Assembly: GCF_000283155.1 (NCBI RefSeq)
Contig: NW_004454177.1
Span: 156,639 to 220,638, forward strand
Direction of reading: 5' to 3'
Source: Ceratotherium simum simum
Taxonomy: Eukaryota; Chordata; Mammalia; Perissodactyla; Rhinocerotidae
Length of the DNA stretch: 64,000 bases
Of this stretch, positions 47,120 through 59,768 are shown in pieces (position 1 is the first letter of the stretch; every line of letters starts with the position of its first letter). The notes below the pieces were generated by a model. It was given only the letters and a program-made list of their open reading frames with translations. It had not been told where the DNA came from and did not search any database. The position numbers and the translations under genes are program-made.

Positions 47120-48055
47120 ATGAGAAATCATACAATGGTGACTGAATTCATCCTGCTGGGAATCCCTGAGACAGAAGGCCTAGAGATTGTCCTTTTTCTC
47201 CTGTTTTTATCATTATATTCATGTACTCTCTTGGGAAACGTGCTCATCCTTACAGCTATCATCTCCTCCTCTCAGCTTCACACTCCTATGTATTTTTTCT
47301 TGGGAAATCTCTCCATGTTTGACCTGACTTTCTCTTCAACAACTGCTCCCAAGATGCTGTTATACCTTTCAGGGCAGAACCGCAGTATCTCCTTCCAGGG
47401 CTGTGTGTCCCAGCTCTTCTTCTACCATTTCCTCGGCTGTACTGAGTGTTTGCTGTACACAGTGATGGCCTATGACCGCTTTGTTGCCATATGTTATCCT
47501 TTGAGATACATGGTCATAATGAACCACAAGGTCTGCTCCATCTTGGCCACAGGGACCTGGCTGGGTGGCTCTGTCCACGCCATTATCCTAACCTCCTTCA
47601 CCTTCCAGTTGTCCTACTGTGGCTCTAATGAGGTGGGCTATTACTTCTGTGACATACCTGCAATCCTACCTCTAGCTTGTGGCGATACAGCTTTAGCTCA
47701 GAGGGTAGGTTTTACAAATGTTGGTCTTTTGTCTCTCATTTGCTTTTTTCTCATCCTTGTTTCCTACACTTGTATTGGGATCTCCATATCGAAAATTCGC
47801 TCAGCAGAGGGCAGGCAACGGGCATTCTCTACCTGCAGTGCACACATCACTGCAATTCTTTGTGCTTATGGGCCGGTAATCATCATCTATCTACAGCCCA
47901 ATCCCAGTGCCTTGCTTGGTGCTGTAATTCAGATGTTGAATAATCTTGTAACCCCCATGCTGAACCCACTGATCTATAGCCTGAGGAATAAGGACGTAAA
48001 ATCAGCCCTGAGGAATGGACTTGCCACGAGAGGTTTGACTCTGGAGAATAAATGA
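47120..48055 (+). CDS. olfactory receptor, OR10D-like, intact
   Basis: A single-exon class II olfactory receptor of 311 residues, aligning without gaps to the neighbour at 36178 over the first 290 residues, so the two are tandem paralogues. Marks: NHT glycosylation site at 3-5; GN 39-40; PMYFF 56-60; C95; MAYDRFVAICYPLRY 116-130; RAFSTCSAH 234-242; canonical NPLIY at 282-286; tail KDVKSALRNG then LTLENK. The start ATG has A at -3 and follows a splice acceptor. The three codons before the TGA stop overlap an AATAAA hexamer. Nothing suggests inactivation. Assigned to the OR10D group from recalled family features; the exact orthologue is not established. Confidence 0.94.
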   Translation: MRNHTMVTEFILLGIPETEGLEIVLFLLFLSLYSCTLLGNVLILTAIISSSQLHTPMYFFLGNLSMFDLTFSSTTAPKMLLYLSGQNRSISFQGCVSQLFFYHFLGCTECLLYTVMAYDRFVAICYPLRYMVIMNHKVCSILATGTWLGGSVHAIILTSFTFQLSYCGSNEVGYYFCDIPAILPLACGDTALAQRVGFTNVGLLSLICFFLILVSYTCIGISISKIRSAEGRQRAFSTCSAHITAILCAYGPVIIIYLQPNPSALLGAVIQMLNNLVTPMLNPLIYSLRNKDVKSALRNGLATRGLTLENK

Positions 48056-49399
48056 GAAAATCTGAAGCTTTGCTGAACAAAGTTTGATTCTCCGTTTCTT
48101 AGGACAAATTCTCACCTGCAGTTTCCAAGGCATGTTGAAATTAAATGTACTCTTAATCAATCTATCACTTAAACTTGCTAACTTTTAAAATATATGTCTG
48201 TTTTCATATTTCCCTGTTTCATAATGAAATATGATTAATAGAGTCACTTAGCAGATATTGAACTGACTCCTATGCTACATGGATGCTCTCCCAGCACCAC
48301 TTTCCTCTCCCAAACATTTCTTAGTTCTTTGAGTCATCAAAAGAGTTAAGAGAACATATTTTCTTGCTCATAGTCTCAGTTAAAAGTATATGCATATCTA
48401 CATAGAGGGAAGGGAGAACGGAAAAAACATTCAAGAGAGCCCAGCTTAACACAGAATATAAGAACTCAATACCCTTTCTTTTTGTAGGTTATAGCCTCCA
48501 ATTTTCTGCCAAACAATACCAAAATTCAAACTAACTTAAGTAATGTTTCAAGTAAGATCTTTTTAGTGTGTAGTCTAGTGTGATTTAAAGATTTTTCTAG
48601 TGTGCACATTCCTTTGGGATCTGGATATTCTTTCTGCACTATTAGATTCCTGGAAGGCTATAAACTTGAATCATTTCTCATTAGTCCTTAAAAGAATCAG
48701 CTTTAGTTTTGTAAAAGATAGTCGAAAACAGACAAAAAAGAAACACAATCTAGTTTAAATACGTTACTACATGTTTTTCCAAAACAACGAACATTGATTT
48801 ATCTCTGTCTGTTACAGAAAGCCCATGTTAGAATTTTCATTTACATTCAGGTAGCAATAAATTTGCCTCTCCATTGAAAACAATCGGTTTCTTCCTTTCT
48901 CATAACAAGATTTATATAATTTATTTTGATTCCTCTAATCTCTGTGTTCCATAATGCTACAGAAAAAAAATAGGTAAATTTTATTTATAGAAACTATGTT
49001 AACTTTTATAGCTAACATAGTCTCATTCTCCTTTTCCTGATTTTGTTTTCTGTTTCTTTTTATATTTTACCTTCCAGTTCTTTATGGCTTTTTTTTTTGT
49101 AGGCCACATTAAGTCATTTTTGGAAAGAAACAGAGAACTAATAATTCACTAAAACATACCAAAATAATAATAATAAAGGTGTATTTTAGAAGTAAAACAG
49201 TGTTTTTCATAACGGAATGATTATTTTCTTCCTTCTCTTACCTTCAGTTCCTGCCTATCATCACAGATGATTGAAAATAAGTTCTTTAGGTAGAAACTAT
49301 AAGCATCACACTGAGTGTGGAGTGAGCTATTAGGAAATATTAAGTGGGATCCTGTGACAGGAGATGCCATTCACCAGTGCCTTGTGGGTTGCTGTATAA

Positions 49400-50100
49400 G
49401 AATCTCTAATGTGAGATGCTGTAATTGTACCTTACAAATAATTAGATAGTCACTGTGGCTAGAAACCAAAAGGACACTAGTCCAATTTCAAGCAACTGTA
49501 ACCGCAGGCCCTCCAGGACCAGTTCAACCGACCCCATCTCTTATCAACAGAGTGACTAAGAATTGCCTTTCAGAAAATCTGCAAAGTCATGTAACCACAG
49601 CATGAGCTGAAGAAGAAATCTTGACCTGAAATGACTGCAGAACCAAAGGTCTTCCTCCCCACAGAACCAAAACCCTGGGAGATGACTGGAACTTAAATGT
49701 CAGACTCTTTTCAGAAGCGAGGGGCCCCTCATTCAGGAAAGTCCAGTGTTAAAATTCTTTCCCCACCTCATCATAAATGTTTAGTACCCTATCAAAAAAG
49801 TTTAGAATCTCATCATAAATGTTTAGAACCTGTCATAAATGTTTAAAACATTACCATAAATGCTTGAAGCACACCAATCAAAACCTGTCCCACCAGTATT
49901 TTTGTGTGCCTGCCTGTTCTCCCTTAAATTTTGCCCCAAATCCTGAATTTGGAAGACAGATCTGAGGGCACACACCACCTGTCTCCCTGCAGATCGATCT
50001 AGCAGAATAAAGCTGATTTCTCCCTCAAAAGCTGATACCATAATTAAGTGGCTGTTTATGTGCATTGGGCAAGAGAACCCCAATTTTGTGAGATAGCACA
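49400..50100 (+). mobile_element. solo LTR of an endogenous retrovirus-like element
   Basis: About 0.7 kb with LTR organisation: a U3-like part with a run of related units ending TAAATGTTTA (49769-49869), a poly-A signal AATAAA at 50006-50011, and a following U5-like stretch. No gag, pol or env text flanks it, so it is a solo LTR. The exact ends and target duplication are not resolved. Confidence 0.6.
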
Positions 50101-50511
50101 ACATTAGTTACATTGAAGTTACATCCTTCCAGATAAGCAACAATTGAACGGAAATATTAAATGTCAAATGTTAAAGGATAAAATGTAATTAATGGCTCAA
50201 TTTGCCTTATCTCTTTAATATAAGCATCAAAAAAATAACAACTTCCATTATAGCAATGGTTTTCTCATTTTAAATGTTCTGTTAACAGAAAAACACAATA
50301 GTAATTGCTATTCTTTAAGCCCTGTCATGATATCATCAGCTGCATTCATGCCTGTTAACCTCTTTCTTCCTCTAGACTCCAAGGATTCAGGCTAATTGCT
50401 TTCCATCTTCCTAAATGCAAACATTCCTTTTTTTCTTCCCTGCACTCCCACTTTGGCATGCCAATGCTTCAAAATAGGCATATGTTTTACAACTTCCACT
50501 CTTCTCTTCTT

Positions 50512-50544
50512 TAAACACACACACACATGCACACACACACACTT
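50512..50544 (+). repeat. (CA)n microsatellite
   Basis: An imperfect CA dinucleotide run, interrupted once by TG. Confidence 0.92.
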
Positions 50545-51109
50545 TTTGTTTTCAGCATTTTACCACTTGTCACTACAAAGCAACAGATGGCAACACTAAA
50601 ACTAATATACACTTATAAAAGTAAAATGATTTAGAAAGTCTTCTTGAATTTTATCCTAACAATTTTCCTCTAATGTGTACTAAAATGTAATTCCAACTAG
50701 TGTTGTCTTTCTTCTCTCCTCCAATTTCTTGACCTTCCATCAAAGGACCAGGTTGTAGGCTAAGAGACTGGATTCAGAAATTTCTTTAGTCAATGGCAGA
50801 ATCAAAAGTAGAATCAAGGTCTTCTGATTTGCAGATCAGTTCTGTTTCTGCTTCACAAACTTGTAAATGCCAACTGAGTCATTTATAGATGATCTTGATG
50901 CTACATAACTTTGTTTAATTTCCAGACAAGTCATTGTAACAATAAAAATACTAAATAAAATGGAATTCATCATTTTGTTGTAAGAGGGCATCTTTATTGA
51001 ATCTGAACTTTTATTTCTCCTAATGTAAAATATATAAAAATTTTTAAACATAATCTAATACAAAAGAAATAATTTTAACATATATTCTGATGAAACACCC
51101 CTAGCAACT

Positions 51110-52080
51110 TCATCAAATTGATTTTTTAAATTTAGACATAAATTCACACTTACAGAAAAGTTGAAAAAGTAGTACAAAGTGTTCACATCTACTCTTTCCT
51201 CAGATTCCCAAAATGTTATATTTGCTTTATTCCCTCTTACTCTGTGTGTGTGTGTCACAGACTCATTTTTTTTCTGAACCAGAATAAGTTGTAGACATGA
51301 TGAGTTGCAAATATAATGTGATCTTTCCCCTCATACCTTACTTAGAGTGTATTTTCTAAAAAGAATACCTCCTTATATAACTATAAGATAGTTATCAATA
51401 CCAGGAAATTAACATTGATACAATGCTATTATCTAATCTACAGACATACTTTAGATTTTACCAATTATTCCAATAAGGTCCTTTATAACAGAAAAAAAAT
51501 TCCAGGATTACATATTGCATAAAGTTATTTCTCTTTGGTTTCCTTTCATCTAGAGTAGTTCTTTAGTCATGCTTTGTATTCCAGGACATTAAAGTTTGTG
51601 AAGATTTTAAGCCTGGCATTTTGTAGAATATCCATCAAGTTTGGTTTGTCTGATATTTCTTTCTCATTAGGTTAAGGTTATGCATTTTTGGCAGGAGTAA
51701 CTTAGAAATAATGTTATGTTCTTCCCAGTATATCATATCAGGAAGGAAGTGCTGTGTATTTGGCCCATTACTACTGAGGTTAATTCTGATCATTTTTTTA
51801 AGGTGATGGTTGCCAGATTAATCAAGTGTGAAGTTATTTTAATTTCATAATTAATAGTGATCTTTTTTGTGAGAGAAGTACTTAGAAATTATATAAACAT
51901 CTTGTTACTCCTCAAATTTTTACCTGCTAGTTTTAGCATCCATGGATGATTCTTACCTGAATCAATCATTGTTACGATATTTGCCAAATAATGATTTTCC
52001 AAATTAATCATTCCTACTATATTTATTAATTGGCTTTCTACTGTACAGAAGGGCTTTCCTTTCCCCCCTATTTATTTATA
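51110..52080. repeat. old LINE (L1/HAL1-like) tract
   Basis: 'acttacagaaaagttgaaaa', 'ctgaaccagaataagttgta', 'tttaccaattattccaataa' and 'ggtgatggttgccagattaa' follow the text of a common old LINE segment. Subfamily and orientation are not fixed. Confidence 0.55.
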
Positions 52081-53512
52081 TCAAAATGACATTCTAAGGA
52101 AGTGAATTAAAGATATGATACCTGTCTTGTTGGGAATATGACAAAGGCTGTCAGCCGGAATCATGGGATGTGATGATCATACTAGGACCTTATCTCATTG
52201 AGGAGGAGCACCCCTGTTTAGGAAAGGAGATATGAAAGATATCAAAAGAAGGTTCTTCCACTGGACTAGACGACTTCTAAGTTCCCTTCCAACTCTGACA
52301 TACTAATTCTGTGATTCTGTACAATTGTGGATCAACTTATCTCGTTGGGAAAATGGGATTCTGGACAGATGAAAGAATGCAAATGGCAGATAACAATGGG
52401 ACTGAAAAAAACATTTTTTCTTGGCAAGAAATCCTTGCTACATTATCCAACAAATAAAAACAATTTCTCTTTCACTTTCTTAGGGCAAGCTAGTTGCAAA
52501 TATAGATATGAAACACTAGGCCACAACACCAGTCAACCAAATAACAGGATTTACTTGTTTTAAGCATATAAAGGACAAGTGGCACAACCAGTAGAGAGAC
52601 ACCAGCAACATTTTCAAGACAGAAGATACAAGATTCCTGGATCTAAATCTCACCACTGAACATAGAGCTGTTCATGATAACATAGGAATGAGTAAGTTTA
52701 ACCCTGGAAATGTCATTGACTCCCTTCAGACCCAGAATAATGGACATTAGAACATAAGACTAGACCAACCCTGTATATATATGTTGCCCACTGCCACAAC
52801 CTGGGACAGATAGACCTCATCAATCTCAGTATTATAGGAGTACACAACATGATTGTAGGACGGAGGACACAGTAAACTCAGACCATCACAGAGTCCTCAG
52901 CCATTGCTCTCAGACGCAGCAGTCCATGGAGTCTCCTGTGAATACCTTCCTAAACCAGGTGCTGCAGAATTAGAAAAGGAATCCATTTCCCAGAATTCTC
53001 AGGGATCACATCAAGAATTCCATCATCCATCTCACTCAGCACTGAGTTTCAATCTACACTCTTACACCACCTGATACCGTTTTGGAATTTCACATTTTCT
53101 ACAACACAAAATTGTCCCACACTCTGTACTAGCCAGAAGCCCTGAAGTCAAATGGCCTGGGGCCAGAAGACTTCTAAAATATGGTGGCTTTGCCCATTAA
53201 TGTATTAATATTGAATCTTCATAATTTTCCTTAAGCTAACACCTATGAGCACAAGATTTGAAATAACTTTGCCTAACACTGATTTAAGTGGGCAAGAAAC
53301 AGTGAAATGACACACTCCTAATAGTTTTGGAACATTTGTAGGAGATGGGCACTGAATAGTGTCATATCCAGTGTTGTGCAATCTAACATAGAGCAAATCA
53401 CCTTTGTAGAGTGAAGGAGATTCTGGCTGGGGCTAATGCAAGGCCATAAACATTCCTTACAGAGTTATAAATGTGGGGTGCTCCGATTATGTGGTGAGTT
53501 AGAATGACTATA

Positions 53513-53722
53513 CAGTCATGCATCACCTAATGATGTTTCAGTCAATGAACGACCGCATATACAATGGTGGTCCCATAAGATTAGTACCATATAGTCTTGG
53601 TGTGCAGTAGGCTATACTACCTAGGTTTGTGCAAGTATACTCTATGGTGTTTGCATAATGACAAAATAGCCTAACAATGTATTTCTCAGAATGTACCCCC
53701 ACAGTTAAGTGACACATGACTG
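53513..53722. mobile_element. MER2-like (TcMar-Tigger) non-autonomous DNA transposon
   Basis: A 210-base element whose ends are inverted repeats: CAGTCATGCATCACCTAATG on the left and, reversed, CAGTCATGTGTCACTTAACT on the right, flanked by the TA target duplication at 53511-53512 and 53723-53724. The inner text ('tggtggtcccataagattag') is that of MER2/Tigger elements. It carries no transposase. Confidence 0.88.
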
Positions 53723-56129
53723 TACTGCATTCATAATTGCTGTGGAAGAAAACAAGGCTCAAAAGAAATGGCAATTAATGTTAAGCATATATGGGATCAT
53801 GTATTACTAGTTAACACATATTTATTGATCACTTATTATGTACAATAGTTAGGATCTGTACAGTAGTTAGGAAATGAATAAAATGAACATGGACCCTATC
53901 TTTAAGAAACATACATCAAATGAAAGGAGTCAAGTAAAACCAAGAGACTACGATGTCACCATTGTCAATTTATGAATATTGCAAAAATGAAGAATATCTG
54001 AAATTCCTTCACCAAGGAGAGGAAGAAGTATCTCTGGGTGAATTCTTCCCCAGGATAAGGCAGCCTAATACCGTAATAAACCTCGCAATAGGATATTTCT
54101 CACAATTTAATTTCAATCCAAACTCATAGTTTGGGCTCCAAGCAACCTGCAGAGATTGGGCTCCAAGACTCATATGGGCTCCACGGAACGTGTAGAGATT
54201 TACTGGCATACTGATAGGGCTGACAGTAAGATTTTCTCCTTTCTCTCACATTTTTCTCCATGCCCCTACCCTCCAAAACCACCTGCTCTCTCACATAGTT
54301 TTTGGTTGGAATAGCAATTGGGTTGAAATTATATCATGTACTGGGTCCTGAAAATATTATTTTTCTTGGGATGTTGCTATATGGCTAGGATTTGTTTTTG
54401 TTTTTAATATTTTAGGTATTGGGCTGATTCCTTGAAAATGATACCAAGTGGAAATTAATTAAGAGCCTTTGTGTTAGAGCAATTCAAATTTGGAAGTACT
54501 AAAGGAGGCTCATCCCATTCCATCAGGAGAGAGTCCAGATTAGCCATAGAATAAGGAACTACGACCCCAATTAAGGAACCTCAGTCTTGGAACAAGATGA
54601 ATGTGAAATCATAGAGGGGAGAATTTTGGACTCTTAATTCTTTGGACTTTAATGTTCAAGAAAAGGGTATTTCATATTTATATTTTAATTTCTTTCTGAA
54701 ATTCATATTTCAGAAAATGCATGCTCAGAATTGATAGTCAAATGCAGTTTAACTTTGTTGGTATTATATTATTTGGCGCATTTTAACACTGTTATGAGTG
54801 CTCATTTTATAGCTTCTGCTGAGCTATATTGAAAAACGTGGCTAGACATAATTTGTGATGAGAAATAGATTAGAGAATGCATTTTTGGCTGAGGGTACAC
54901 TGTGTCCTTGATATTAAATCAATTTATGTTCTTGTTCTGAAGAGAGAGCAGCAGGATAGTCTGCTGGCTGATGCAGGCAGCTCTCCCTGGGTTGTGTAGC
55001 AACCAGCTGGCTGAAGTCAGTGTCCTGTTTCCCCCCAGCAGAAGGGGGAGGGCGAATCAAGATGCTGCTGGTTCCAAGGTTTTAGCAGGAGATTGATAGG
55101 GCATTCTCAGGCATTCTTAATCCAGCTTTATTAGTAATAAAACTAACAGTTAGTTTTCAATTGGATCCTCATGTTTATTCATCGATGTTTAGCACTCAGA
55201 GATGAGAAAGTGGGCAGAAAGGTGATTGATTAGGCTCCCTCAATATACATTATTACATTGTTCTATCCTCAGGTTTTTATGATACTTCACTCAGCCCAAG
55301 CTGCTTATAGATGAATGGACGGATTTATGAAATATGGTTCAATAACTTAGATTAAAATTCTTCCTAACTTCAGCCTAATATGTGTGAAGAAGCACCATAA
55401 ATACTCTCCAAGTGCATGCCAAGCCGAGCTTTATACAGAACACACGACAGAGTAATTCTCTATCAATCAGCAGAGACTTTTCAAGCAATTAAGATACTAC
55501 ACAAGAGAAATTAGTATCTCCCCTCCTCCCTCCCATCTTTTGAGTAATGACATTAGAACATGCTCAAATGCCCAAGAAACTAAGAGCACAACTTCACTTT
55601 TTCACACTCTCACTCAGCAGATTGTCCATTAAGTCCTACCACTCTATTTCTTAATTATTTTTCTTTTTAATTATCATCCACTCTCCTTCCTAATGGCCAC
55701 CACCTCTTTTCACACCCTAATCACACCCTGACGGCCTCCTAAAGGGAATCCCAGCCACTACTCCAGTCTGAGTCTAGCCTCCTGTCCACACTGACTTAAG
55801 TTCCCTTTTAGAATACCACTTGATCTGCACAGCCTGCAGTATGAAGTACAAAATTTAAAGCATATCACATAAGGCCCTTTGCAGCCTGACTCCTGCAGAC
55901 CTATCTATTCACATGCCCATGTTTGAAATTGAGCTGTGGTTTTCTCAAACACACTGCTGTGGTCCAAGAATGTTTGATAAACCACCACTCAACTCTTCAA
56001 TCTAGCCTCCTCTCAAATAGTATCTCTTCCGCGATGACAACCTGGAGAAGCTGATTTCTCCTCTGTTTTTCTAGCTTGTGTGCACTTTTACTGACGGATT
56101 TCCTTTAGCAGTGCGCTTTAGAGACAGTG

Positions 56130-56470
56130 GGAAATACAGACTCGAGTTGAATTCCAAGAAACACTACTTACTTGCTGTGTGACTTTGGGCCTGTTAAACT
56201 TCCTGGGCCTTAGTTTCTTCCCCTTCAGTCCTAAATAACACTTCCCTTATGTGGATATTGTCAGAAGTAGACAATATTCTTTAAGCACCCATTATAATCC
56301 TTCCTCATAGAGTTTAAAACAGTAACTTTTCATTATTTTTTCCTCTTCCCTCTCCTTCCCCCCTTAGTTGTAAAGCCTCCTTGATGCAACTGTAAGTCTT
56401 AAGCACTTAGTGCAATGCCTTCACGTATGGGATATTCAATAAAAGTTCAGTCAATAATGAAATATGTCAT
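56130..56470 (+). repeat. MIR relic
   Basis: 'cttgctgtgtgactttgggc', 'cttcctgggccttagtttct' and, later, 'gcacttagtgcaatgccttc' are MIR text with insertions. Confidence 0.65.
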
Positions 56471-57526
56471 TAGTAAATACACATAAACAGTGTCAATTAA
56501 CAAACATTTATTATCTATGATATTCAAGGAACTAATTTGTGTGCTTTAGGAAATACAAAGCAACTTAAAATTAGCCTCAGAGAAACAAGAATCATGTAAA
56601 ATAATCATAAATCTTCTATTATGACACACATCAACTAAATTGTTCTGACCATAACAGTCATGGTCTCCAATTAAAACTGATCTTACAAGGAAATCATTAT
56701 CAGTTTTCATCCAAGAATTAAGTGTTTTATTGTTGTCAAAGTCTACAACAAGAACTACTTAATCAATCTTTCCATAACAGGAACTATGACTAAGGAGAAC
56801 CAAAAATCTCAAAAGGTAAATCAGGACAAAGTTTATTTAAATTCTCATACACTTAGAGAGATATGTTTCTTTCCAAGCAAAAGTAAGTAGAAATTGGGAT
56901 ATCTAAAAAAATCTGCATGAGATGTTTGGTGAGAGACTTTTCTGTTTTGTGGATTCTAATAATGACACTTTCCTGCCATCACATTTTGAGACGGTGATCT
57001 TGTCTCCTCCACCATCTTTGATGCTCCCATGTAATGAGATGAATTTAGAGGTAGAATGAAATGAGTATCTTGTCCTTGTGTTAGTATGTTTTTATTATTC
57101 TCAGAGAAGGGTCTATGGTTTTAATGAAATCAGATCAGCAGAGATATTAGAACAGTGCCGAGAGTGTAGGCAGAAGTTAAGGGGCATGGACCGTGCTGGT
57201 CCAGGGTGGTAAAGGGAGGGAGAACTGCGAAGAATGTTATTTGTTGGTTTTATGAAGATTTATAAAATGAAACATATGGAAAAAAATGAATGTAAGACTC
57301 TATTCAAAGACTTTCCTTGGGGAAATTGCTAATGAGGATTACCTGAAATAAGAAACCTCAATTTAGAGATAGATACTGTAAGAAGAACAGCCTGCCAGTC
57401 CATAATATGTCAACAAGACTTTGAATGGCCTTTCTACTCTTGTATCTAAAAGTTGTTTATTTAGAAAAATCTTTATTTTAAGGAACTTCTCTTTCATTGA
57501 TGTCTTTCTGTTGACTCTTCTCTAAA

Positions 57527-58420
57527 ATGCAAAGTCACACAGTGATGTCTGAGTTCATCCTACGAGGAGTCGCTAAGGGCTGGCAACTATATTTTATTGC
57601 CCTGTTCTTATCTTTAATTACGTATTAATTATTTTATTATCCTATCCTTATCTAGTAATGTGTATCCTCTTGGGAAATGTTATATTCAATGTTATTGTTT
57701 CTTTCTTTACACTTAACACCCCATGTAATTTTCTTTTGCCTTGAAAAACGTCTCTGTGTTTGACATGAGTTTGTCTTCAATGATTGCTTTACCTTCAGGC
57801 AGAGACAGGTCCTCTATTTTCAGGATTCTTCTGCCCATATTTTCTTTCTCTTGTACTGAGATTTTCCCCTACACAGTGACGCAGTGCCACCAGTTTCTGC
57901 CGTTGCTTATGCTCTGCAATATATGATCACCGTGAAGAAGCACGAGCTGTTTGTCACAGAATAGAAGGCTGGTTACATGTCAGTCTCCTGACTCTTCACC
58001 TACAGTTACCCTAAAACAGAGCCAAAGAGTGGGCTATGATTGCTGGAACATTCCTGAAGTTAACCTGTGGCCTATGCAAACACATACCATGCCCAGAGGG
58101 TACGTTTTCCTAATACTGGCCTTTTTTTCTCTCTTCTAATTCCATTATTCTTATATTTGCAATGGAATTGCCATTCCAAAAGTTCTATCAGTAGAGAGCA
58201 CGCGTGGAGCTTTCTCATCCCACATTGCCCACCAGACTGCAATTCTTCGTAGCCGTGGAAAGAAGCCCAGACCCAGAGTCTTCCTTTATTTTATGATTTG
58301 CTACTGAATTTGTGTGACCCTCTTGTTGAACTCCCTGATCTCTAGTCTGATAAACAAAAGTGTGAAACCAGTTCCAAACAAAATATTTAAAGGGCAAACT
58401 TTATTCATGAAAATAAATGA
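57527..58420 (+). pseudogene. decayed olfactory receptor pseudogene, OR10D-like
   Basis: A third receptor copy in the same orientation. It begins MQSHTVMSEFILRG, in line with the MRNHT start of its neighbours. Helix-1 text (LGNVLF-like), a LKNVSVFDMSLSS segment matching GNLSMFDLTFSS, a CTEIFPYTV segment matching CTECLLYTV, SVES/AFSSHIAH text matching SAEGRQRAFSTCSAH, and LLNSLISSL matching MLNPLIYSL can all be found, but in different frames with stops between them (for example TAA at 57624). The MAYDRFVAIC signature is destroyed. At about 894 bases it is slightly shorter than the intact copies, so net deletions occurred. The end AATAAATGAGAA matches the end of the gene at 47120 at base level. 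Confidence 0.88.
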
Positions 58421-59768
58421 GAAGACTCAGAACTACTAGACAAATCGTTATTCCTTTCTTAGTAGCTTTCAGGGAACTGTGCAGTAACTAGTACTCTGAC
58501 TTTAACTTCACTCCTAAACCCCAAGTCTTAGTGTGGATATTTGCTAGTACTCAGGCTTTAAAAGTAAATATAGCTTATTATGTGAATAGCAGGTATTCAA
58601 TTGCTATCTATCATTTGATTTGCCCCCAAACTAAATATTTTTTTTTAATTTTCTGTCATTTCTGTGGAGAAAGCCTGGGAAGGGAGACTATATCAGTGCA
58701 AAACATTCACTAAAATGCATATCTCCCTCACCTTACAACATTGGTTTCCAAACATTTTTCAGAAGAGACATTACTAAAAATTAAATTTTTTCCAATTCCT
58801 GTACATGAAACAAAAGTATATATAGGATTCTTGTTTTTTATAAAGCCAAACTTATATAGAGAAAAACTCACTTCATAAGGATAGCATCTATTATGCTCAT
58901 GTGGGTGGAAATTATGTTATCTTCTATCCAACACTTCTCTATTAAAAAGAGTATAGTAGAAGGAATATTGTTTAAATAAAATTTATTTTTTATACAAACT
59001 GACTCAATTACTATAATAATTTAGCCACTGATGTCTGAGGATTTAATCATGTACTTTCAAAGGAGCCAGTATGAGAAAATTGAAAATTGTATGACGTAGT
59101 GTTAAGCCTCTTGCTTATTTTTATGAATAATATGAGGCAGAATTGAAAGGGAGATGTAGAAAAAAATTGCTATTTTTCTGCCTAATAATGCAAAACACTA
59201 ACTCTATTGTGAAAGAGACTATCTTGCAAATTATCACATTTTACAATATATGTTTCTTCCTTCTCATCAAATAGACTACACCGAGTCTGAAAATTAATGT
59301 TTTCACATGGGAGATTTGTAAGGTTCTGACTCAACAGTTAGCTTATAGGCATTAGAATAAGCAAGGAGGAATGTTTGAAACAGATTGGTGGGAGACAGTA
59401 CTGCTGGAGATAGGGTGATGAATGTTTGGGCAAGATTCATTCCTATGTGTAGGAATTAGGCTTTTAGAAATTTGATTACCAGTTATACAAAGATTTAGAA
59501 GAAGATTTTTCAGAAAGACTTGGGCCTGAAGGGGATGAAGCAAGATTAAGAACTGGAAACACTCAAAAGGAGGTGACTCTTCTGCAAACGGCTTCACAAC
59601 TTTGTGGGATATATTGTAAAGAACAGAGGAAAAGAAACAGGAAGAAGTGTGGCTTGTTCCACTGGAGGGAAGAGGCTTAACAGCTGGATTGTCAAACTCC
59701 CCTCCAGGCCCAAAGATGAAAATGGATACTTACATAAAGAACAAACTAAACTAATCTTAAATGAGGCA
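58421..59768. other. gene-free region after the pseudogene
   Basis: I see no gene, RNA or repeat that I can name in this A/T-rich stretch. Short open frames here look like chance. Confidence 0.45.

Larger units (their letters stand above)
48056..57526. other. intergenic region between the second receptor and the pseudogene
   Basis: No gene is supported. It holds a solo LTR (about 49400-50100), a CA microsatellite (50512-50544), an old LINE tract (51110-52080), a Tigger/MER2 DNA transposon (53513-53722), a locally G/C-rich spot (54950-55080) and a MIR relic (about 56130-56470). The rest is A/T-rich. Confidence 0.5.

Noticed and set aside
50512..50544. CRISPR-like or regulatory repeat array
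   Set aside because: It is a simple CA microsatellite in a mammalian genome.
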